Below, in pieces: positions 59,532-64,000 of a DNA stretch of 64,000 nucleotides. Source of the DNA: Streptomyces nitrosporeus (GTDB lineage: Bacteria; Actinomycetota; Actinomycetes; Streptomycetales; Streptomycetaceae); the NCBI RefSeq assembly GCF_008704555.1, contig NZ_CP023702.1, positions 4,650,001 through 4,714,000 on the forward strand. The letters run 5' to 3'. The notes below the pieces were generated by a model. That model made no database searches. It was given only the letters and a program-made list of their open reading frames with translations, and was not told the origin of the DNA. Made by a program: the position numbers and the translations under genes. How positions within the stretch are numbered: position 1 is the first letter of the stretch; every line of letters starts with the position of its first letter.

Positions 59532-60794
59532 ATGTCCTTGCTGAACGAGGCACGCGCCCTCGCCCCCGCCCTGACCGAACTGCGCCACGCCCTGCACCGC
59601 GAACCGGAACTGGGGCTCGACCTGCCCCTGACCCAGGCGAAGATACTCCGGGCCCTGGAGGGCCTCGGCCTGGAGATCCGGCTCGGTACGGCCCTGAGCT
59701 CCGTCACCGCCGTGCTGCGCGGCGGACGCCCCGGCCCCGCCGTACTCCTGCGCGGTGACATGGACGCGCTGCCGGTGCGGGAGGACACCGGCCTCCCGTA
59801 CGCCTCCGTCCTCGACGGCCGGATGCACGCCTGCGGACACGACCTGCATGTGACCGGGCTCGTCGGCGCCGCCCGGCTGCTGGCCGCCCGGCGCGAGGAG
59901 CTGGCCGGGGACGTCGTCCTCATGTTCCAGCCCGGTGAGGAGGGCCAGGGAGGCGCGCGGATCATGATCGACGAGGGGGTCCTGGACGCGGCCGGTGAGC
60001 GCGTCGTCGCCGCCTACGCCCTGCACGTGATCTCCACCGGTGTCCCCACCGGCTTCGCCGCGACCCGCCCGGGCCCCATGCTGGCCGCCTCGGACCAGGT
60101 GACGGTCACCGTGCGCGGGCGGGGCGGCCACGGCTCGTCCCCGCACTCCGCCGCCGATCCGGTGCCCGCGCTCTGCGCCATGGTCACCGCGCTCCAGACC
60201 GCCGTCACCCGGGAGATCGACGTCTTCGACCCGGCCGTCGTCACCGTGGGCCTGATCCAGGCGGGCACCGCCGCCAACGTCATCCCGGAGACCGCCCGCT
60301 TCGCCGCCACCGTGCGGACCTTCTCCGACGCCTCCCGGGCCAGGGTGCGCACGGTCTTCGAACGGACCGTGCACGGTGTGGCCGCGGCCCACGGGGTGAG
60401 CGCCGGCATCGACTACACCGAGCAGTACCCGCCGACCGTCAACGACGCCGCCGAGGCCGGGTTCGCCCTGGAGACCGCCCGGCGGATCCTCGGCGAGCAC
60501 CGGGTCCTGGAGGCGCCCGCGCCGATGGCCGGGGCCGAGGACTTCTCCTTCGTGCTGCGGGAGGTGCCCGGCGCCTTCGTCGGCCTCGGTGCCTGCCCGC
60601 CCGGTACGGACCCGGCAAACGCGCCGATGAACCACTCCCCGCGAGCGGTCTACGACGACAGCGCCCTGCCGTACGCCGCCGCCCTGCTCGCGGGACTGGC
60701 CCTGCGCCGCCTCGGTACCCCGCTCACCGCCCCGGGCGCCACGGCACCCGGCACCGCCCCGCGGTCCGGGTCCGCTCCCGCCGCGCGGGCGTGA
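59532..60794 (+). CDS. M20-family amidohydrolase (hippuricase/IAA-amino-acid hydrolase type)
   Basis: 420 aa. Metal ligands: LRGDMDALPV, HACGHDLHVTG (Cys-Gly-His), MFQPGEEGQGGARIMI, HGSSPHSAADPV and the C-terminal AGAEDFSFVL...MNHSPRAVYDD. These enzymes deacylate N-acyl amino acids. ATG 59532 is preferred over a TTG 15 nt upstream. Forms an operon with the MFS gene, whose GTG lies 4 nt after the stop. Confidence 0.93.
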   Translation: MSLLNEARALAPALTELRHALHREPELGLDLPLTQAKILRALEGLGLEIRLGTALSSVTAVLRGGRPGPAVLLRGDMDALPVREDTGLPYASVLDGRMHACGHDLHVTGLVGAARLLAARREELAGDVVLMFQPGEEGQGGARIMIDEGVLDAAGERVVAAYALHVISTGVPTGFAATRPGPMLAASDQVTVTVRGRGGHGSSPHSAADPVPALCAMVTALQTAVTREIDVFDPAVVTVGLIQAGTAANVIPETARFAATVRTFSDASRARVRTVFERTVHGVAAAHGVSAGIDYTEQYPPTVNDAAEAGFALETARRILGEHRVLEAPAPMAGAEDFSFVLREVPGAFVGLGACPPGTDPANAPMNHSPRAVYDDSALPYAAALLAGLALRRLGTPLTAPGATAPGTAPRSGSAPAARA

Positions 60795-60798
60795 TCCG

Positions 60799-62223
60799 GT
60801 GACCGCCCCCGCGACCCTGCCCCCGGCCGCCGCTCCCGCCGAGCCGCCGCCCGCGTCCGTCACCACCGTCGTCGGCCTGCTGATCCTCTTCGAGGTGACC
60901 AGCGGCTTCCTCCAGGCCGGACTCGCCCCGCTGCTGCCCGACCTGGCCGGCCACCTCGGCATCGGCTCGGCCGCCCTCAACTGGGTCGTCTCCGTCCAGC
61001 TCCTGGCCGCCGCCGTCTGCGTCCCCCTCTTCGGCCGCCTCGGGGACCTGTACGGGCACCGGCGGATGCTCCGGGTCGCCCTGGCGGCGATCGCCGTGGG
61101 CACCCTCGTCGTCGCCCTCGCCCCGGACTACGGCACGCTGCTCGCCGGACGCGTGCTCCAGGGGCCGATCGCCGCCCTGCTGCCCCTGGAGATCGCCCTC
61201 GTACGGGACCGGCTGCCGGTGGCCGACGCGCGACGGGCCATCGCCCGCCTGGTCGGAGCCCTGACGCTCGGCGCGATGGCCGGCGGGGTGGTGATGGGAC
61301 TCGTGGACTCCGCCTTCGGTGACCTGCGGCTCACCCTGCTGGTACCGGCCGCGCTCGCCGCGCTCTGCGTGCCCGTCTCCTTCGTGGCGGTACCGGAGAC
61401 ACGGAACCGGGCCGGCGGACGGGTGGACTGGGCCGGGGTGACGCTGCTCAGCGGTGCCATGATCGCCCTGCTCGGCGGGGTGTCGGGGGCACAGGGGGGA
61501 TCCTGGGGGTCCGCGCGGGTGCTGGGGCCCGTCGTACTCGGTCTGGTCCTGCTGGCGGTGTGGGTACGGGTGGAACTGCGCAGCCGGGAACCGCTGGTGG
61601 ACGTCCGGGCGCTGGCCGCCCGGACCACCGCGCCGTTCTACTGCGCCGCTTTCCTGTTCGGCGTCTTCTACTTCGGCAGCCAGACGCCCAACTCCACCTT
61701 CTACGCGGCCGACCCGGACACCGCCGGCTACGGGTTCGGGCTGGACGCGCTGTCCATCTCCCTGGTCCTGCTGCCCGGGGCGCTCGGCAGCGTCGTCGGC
61801 TCGCTGGGCACCGCCGCGCTCGCCGCGCGGATCGGCTACCGGCCCACCCTCATGGCCGCGTTCGGCCTGGTGGCACTGACCTTCTGTCAGTTCGCCCTCC
61901 TGCACGAGGAGGTATGGCAGATGGCCGCCGGTTCCGCCTTCACCGGGCTGGGGATCGGGCTGGCGCTCGGAGCCATGCCGACGGTGATCGTCGAAGCCTC
62001 GGACCCGGCGAGGACCGGCATCTCCGCCGCGCTCTACAACAACGTGAAGACGCTGGGCGGTGCCGTCGCCGGAGGTGTCTTCGCCTCCCTGCTCGGCGCG
62101 TTCTCCGCCGGCCTTGCCGGCGAGCCCGGCGAGGGCGGGTACACCGCGCTCTGGCTGGTGTCTTCCGGTGCCGCGCTGGCCGCACTGGTGATGACCGCGC
62201 TCGCGCGGCGCCGTGAGGGGTGA
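60799..62223 (+). CDS. MFS drug/metabolite exporter (DHA2-like)
   Basis: 474 aa with 12-14 membrane helices. Loop 2-3 motif LFGRLGDLYGHRRMLRVAL; antiporter region LVGALTLGAMAGGVVMG; the PETRNRAGGRVDWAGV junction is usual in DHA2 (EmrB/QacA) exporters. Likely proton-antiport efflux. Paired with the M20 hydrolase and the Lrp regulator, so the substrate may be an amino acid or its conjugate. Confidence 0.88.
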   Translation: MTAPATLPPAAAPAEPPPASVTTVVGLLILFEVTSGFLQAGLAPLLPDLAGHLGIGSAALNWVVSVQLLAAAVCVPLFGRLGDLYGHRRMLRVALAAIAVGTLVVALAPDYGTLLAGRVLQGPIAALLPLEIALVRDRLPVADARRAIARLVGALTLGAMAGGVVMGLVDSAFGDLRLTLLVPAALAALCVPVSFVAVPETRNRAGGRVDWAGVTLLSGAMIALLGGVSGAQGGSWGSARVLGPVVLGLVLLAVWVRVELRSREPLVDVRALAARTTAPFYCAAFLFGVFYFGSQTPNSTFYAADPDTAGYGFGLDALSISLVLLPGALGSVVGSLGTAALAARIGYRPTLMAAFGLVALTFCQFALLHEEVWQMAAGSAFTGLGIGLALGAMPTVIVEASDPARTGISAALYNNVKTLGGAVAGGVFASLLGAFSAGLAGEPGEGGYTALWLVSSGAALAALVMTALARRREG

Positions 62224-62296
62224 CCCCCGCGTGGGGACGCGGCCGGCGCGGGGGAGGACGGCCCCGGTGGCGGGCCGTCGGGGCTGGTCGGGAAGG

Positions 62297-62479
62297 CCCC
62301 CTGCGCCGGGTCGTCAGGGGGCGGACGAAACGACGCCCTGCGCCGGGCCGTCAGGGGGCGGACGAAACGGCCCCTGCGTCGGGCCGTCGGGGGCGGACAA
62401 AACGGTCCCTCACGCCGGGCCGTCAGGGTCAGACGGAACAGTCCCCTGCGCCGGGTCGTCAGGGGCAGACGACCTGGTC
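62297..62479. repeat. five ~35-38-bp hairpin-forming tandem units
   Basis: Units starting with CCCTGCGCCGGGYCGTCAGG near 62297, 62335, 62371, 62407 and 62443, each with a CCCTG...CAGGG dyad and a GGACGAAACGG-like spacer. The last unit includes the end of the LCP gene (stop at 62459). The array fills the gap between two convergent genes. Confidence 0.8.
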
Positions 62480-64000
62480 CCCGGTGACGGTCTCGAACTC
62501 ACCCTTCCCGGGGTTCTCCGACTTCACCCGCCGCACCTCGGTGAAGTCCGAGCCCGCCGTGACCTTCATCATCGCGCCCTGTCCCTTCACCGCCACCAGC
62601 TCGCTCCCGGGCAGCGCGGCGGCCAGTGACTTCGCCGAACGGTCCCACCGGGGGTCGTAACTGATCCGCGTCCGCCCGAGGTCACCCGCCCCGCCGTTCA
62701 GCGGGGCGCGGGTGGTGTCGAAGCCGGTGCCGCGCAACGCCTTGTCCACCTCCTGGCCGAGCCCGTCCTTCGACGTGCCGTTGTAGACCTGGACCTTGAT
62801 CTGCTCCGGCGCCACCGCGACGGGCTTCGCCTCCGGCTGCTCCGGCAGCGCCGGGGCGAGCGGCTTGTCCTCCCGCAGGGCGGCGAACAGCGCGGTGGAC
62901 CTGTCGGGGTCCCACTTCACGGTCGAACCGATGCCCTTCACCTCGTGGCTCTCCTCCTCCAAGGGGACCGAGGTGAACTCCGACGAGGCGGGTGTGAAGC
63001 CGCGCATCGCCTTTCCGAGCTCCAGCATCTCTTCCGTACCGAACCCCCTGTCGGCGCGGACCGCGTCGAGCATCGTGGAGGCCACCTCGCGGAACTTCAC
63101 CGGGTTCATCAGGACGCCGCTGCCGGTCACCCGGCCGACCAGGGCCGCCATGAACCTCTGCTGCCGCTGCATCCGGCTGAGGTCGGCGGCCCCGTCGACG
63201 TGCCGCGAGCGGACGTACTGCAGGGCCTGCCCGCCGTTCAGCTCATGGGTGCCCGCCGGCAGATCCAGCCCGGTGTAGGAGTCCTTGAGCGGCTTGGCCG
63301 TGCAGATCTCCACCCCGCCGAGGGCGTCGACCGTCTTCATGAAGCTGGTGAAGTCGGCCTCCAGGTAGTGGTCGATCTTCACCCCGGTCAGCTGTTCCAC
63401 GGTCCGTACCGTCAGCTGCGGCCCGCCCTCCGCGTAGGCGGCGTTCAGTTTGACCGGATGGGCCTCGTGCTTCTCGCCGGTGGTCCGGTCGGTGTGCTCG
63501 GGGATCTCGGCGTAGCTGTCGCGCGGCAGGCTGACCACACTGGCGCGCTGCCGGTCGGCCGACAGGTGGACCAGCATGAGGGTGTCGGTGCAGTGGCAGG
63601 GAGCACCGCCCAGCCGGTACTCCTTCTTCTCCTGTGCGGTGATCTTGTCGCGGCCGTCGGTGCCGACGAGCAGGAAGTTCATGCCGTGGCCGCCCCGCGG
63701 ACGGTTCTTCATGTCCTTGAACGGGTCGACCCGGTCGATGCCCCCTTCCAGCCCGGACACCACCGCGTGGCCGATGCCGCTCGCGCCCAGCACCAGTACG
63801 GAGAGCCCGGTGGCCACACGCATGCCCCACCGGGGCGGCGTCCTGCGCCCGCCGGGCCGGCCGCCCCGGCCCTTCGCGCCGCCCTTCCCGCCGCGGGCCG
63901 CCGCGGACCCGGGCTGCCGGGCGGATCTGCGCTGCGGGGGCGCGGTGCGGGGGTGCGGTGGACGGGGAGATCGGTGCGGTGTAGGCACGAGGGACACCTC
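62459..64000 (-). CDS. LytR-CpsA-Psr family protein 2 with LytR_C domain (start may lie outside window)
   Basis: About 513 aa from GTG 63997, but the frame is open to the window edge. Basic, Pro-rich cytoplasmic head, TM helix (ATGLSVLVLGASGIGHAVV). LCP domain follows: NFLLVGTDGRDKI, TDTLMLVHL, VVSLPRDSYAEIP, KLNAAYAEGGPQLTVRTVEQLTGVKIDHYLEADF, YVRSRHVDGAADLSRMQRQQRF. A C-terminal LytR_C domain (KVQVYNGTSKDGLGQEVDKALRGTGFD) follows. Same enzyme class as the gene at 56215 but a different domain set. A CHC motif (GAPCHCTD) precedes the LCP Asp. Confidence 0.9.
   Translation of the reverse strand, partial: EVSLVPTPHRSPRPPHPRTAPPQRRSARQPGSAAARGGKGGAKGRGGRPGGRRTPPRWGMRVATGLSVLVLGASGIGHAVVSGLEGGIDRVDPFKDMKNRPRGGHGMNFLLVGTDGRDKITAQEKKEYRLGGAPCHCTDTLMLVHLSADRQRASVVSLPRDSYAEIPEHTDRTTGEKHEAHPVKLNAAYAEGGPQLTVRTVEQLTGVKIDHYLEADFTSFMKTVDALGGVEICTAKPLKDSYTGLDLPAGTHELNGGQALQYVRSRHVDGAADLSRMQRQQRFMAALVGRVTGSGVLMNPVKFREVASTMLDAVRADRGFGTEEMLELGKAMRGFTPASSEFTSVPLEEESHEVKGIGSTVKWDPDRSTALFAALREDKPLAPALPEQPEAKPVAVAPEQIKVQVYNGTSKDGLGQEVDKALRGTGFDTTRAPLNGGAGDLGRTRISYDPRWDRSAKSLAAALPGSELVAVKGQGAMMKVTAGSDFTEVRRVKSENPGKGEFETVTGDQVVCP

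Noticed and set aside
62297..62479. Possible CRISPR array
   Set aside because: Repeats of ~36 bp have the right size but no spacers between them and no cas genes nearby.

Overview
The window is a slice of a high-GC actinomycete chromosome, almost certainly Streptomyces. Codons end mostly in G or C, GTG starts are frequent, and the families are typical of the genus: XRE/DUF5753 with DUF397 and SpoIIAB-like ATPases, roadblock proteins, LCP proteins and a DUF4396 protein. The core gene order (thiolase, SGNH hydrolase, cystathionine beta-synthase, hut genes, sigma-B-type factor with partners, purK-purE, M19 dipeptidase, UDP-sugar dehydrogenase, acyl-CoA dehydrogenase) resembles, from memory, the chromosome core of S. 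coelicolor. No rRNA, tRNA or CRISPR array was recognised.
Layout. 1-7.2 kb: core genes (partial Bax-inhibitor-1 protein, thiolase, SGNH hydrolase, Cbs). 7.3-11.4 kb: a PD-(D/E)XK-type gene split by a 162-bp MITE-like insertion, then WhiJ-type module A (winged-HTH, ATPase, XRE, DUF397). 11.5-17.2 kb: DsbA-like protein, RpiR regulator, DUF4396 protein and an operon with three roadblock proteins. 17.3-19.6 kb: an IS5-like unit bounded by 112-bp inverted repeats, carrying two cargo genes and a frameshifted transposase. 19.7-26.8 kb: amino-acid permease diverging from a histidine-utilisation operon (hutU, an M20 amidohydrolase, hutF, hutI). 27-29.3 kb: sigma factor with an anti-sigma antagonist and an anti-sigma kinase. 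29.6-40.1 kb: POT transporter, two-component system, GtrA, purK-purE, dipeptidase, UDP-sugar dehydrogenase, acyl-CoA dehydrogenase (ACAD).
40.0-46.1 kb is an accessory island. The 3' end of the ACAD gene occurs three times, at 40018, 43264 and 45988, splitting the island into a leftward six-gene XRE/DUF6879 operon and a segment with a tetratricopeptide-like protein and an internally deleted IS3 element.
46.2-52.4 kb holds the most striking locus. A TerD-domain protein diverges from a tight five-gene operon: a two-helix membrane protein with a long helical tail, a MotB/ZorB-like protein with an Asp in its transmembrane helix, a TerY-type vWA protein, a PP2C phosphatase and a divergent protein kinase. 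This is a TerY-P phosphorylation triad fused genetically to a proton-channel-like membrane pair, and a plausible stress or antiphage signalling system.
52.5-56.1 kb: a winged-HTH protein and WhiJ-type module B, a paralogue of module A sharing its promoter-region palindrome. 56.2-64 kb: two LCP cell-wall ligase genes flanking a hotdog thioesterase, a tandem Lrp/AsnC regulator, an M20 amidohydrolase and an MFS exporter. Several intergenic regions carry short tandem repeats (18, 23, 14 and about 36 bp).
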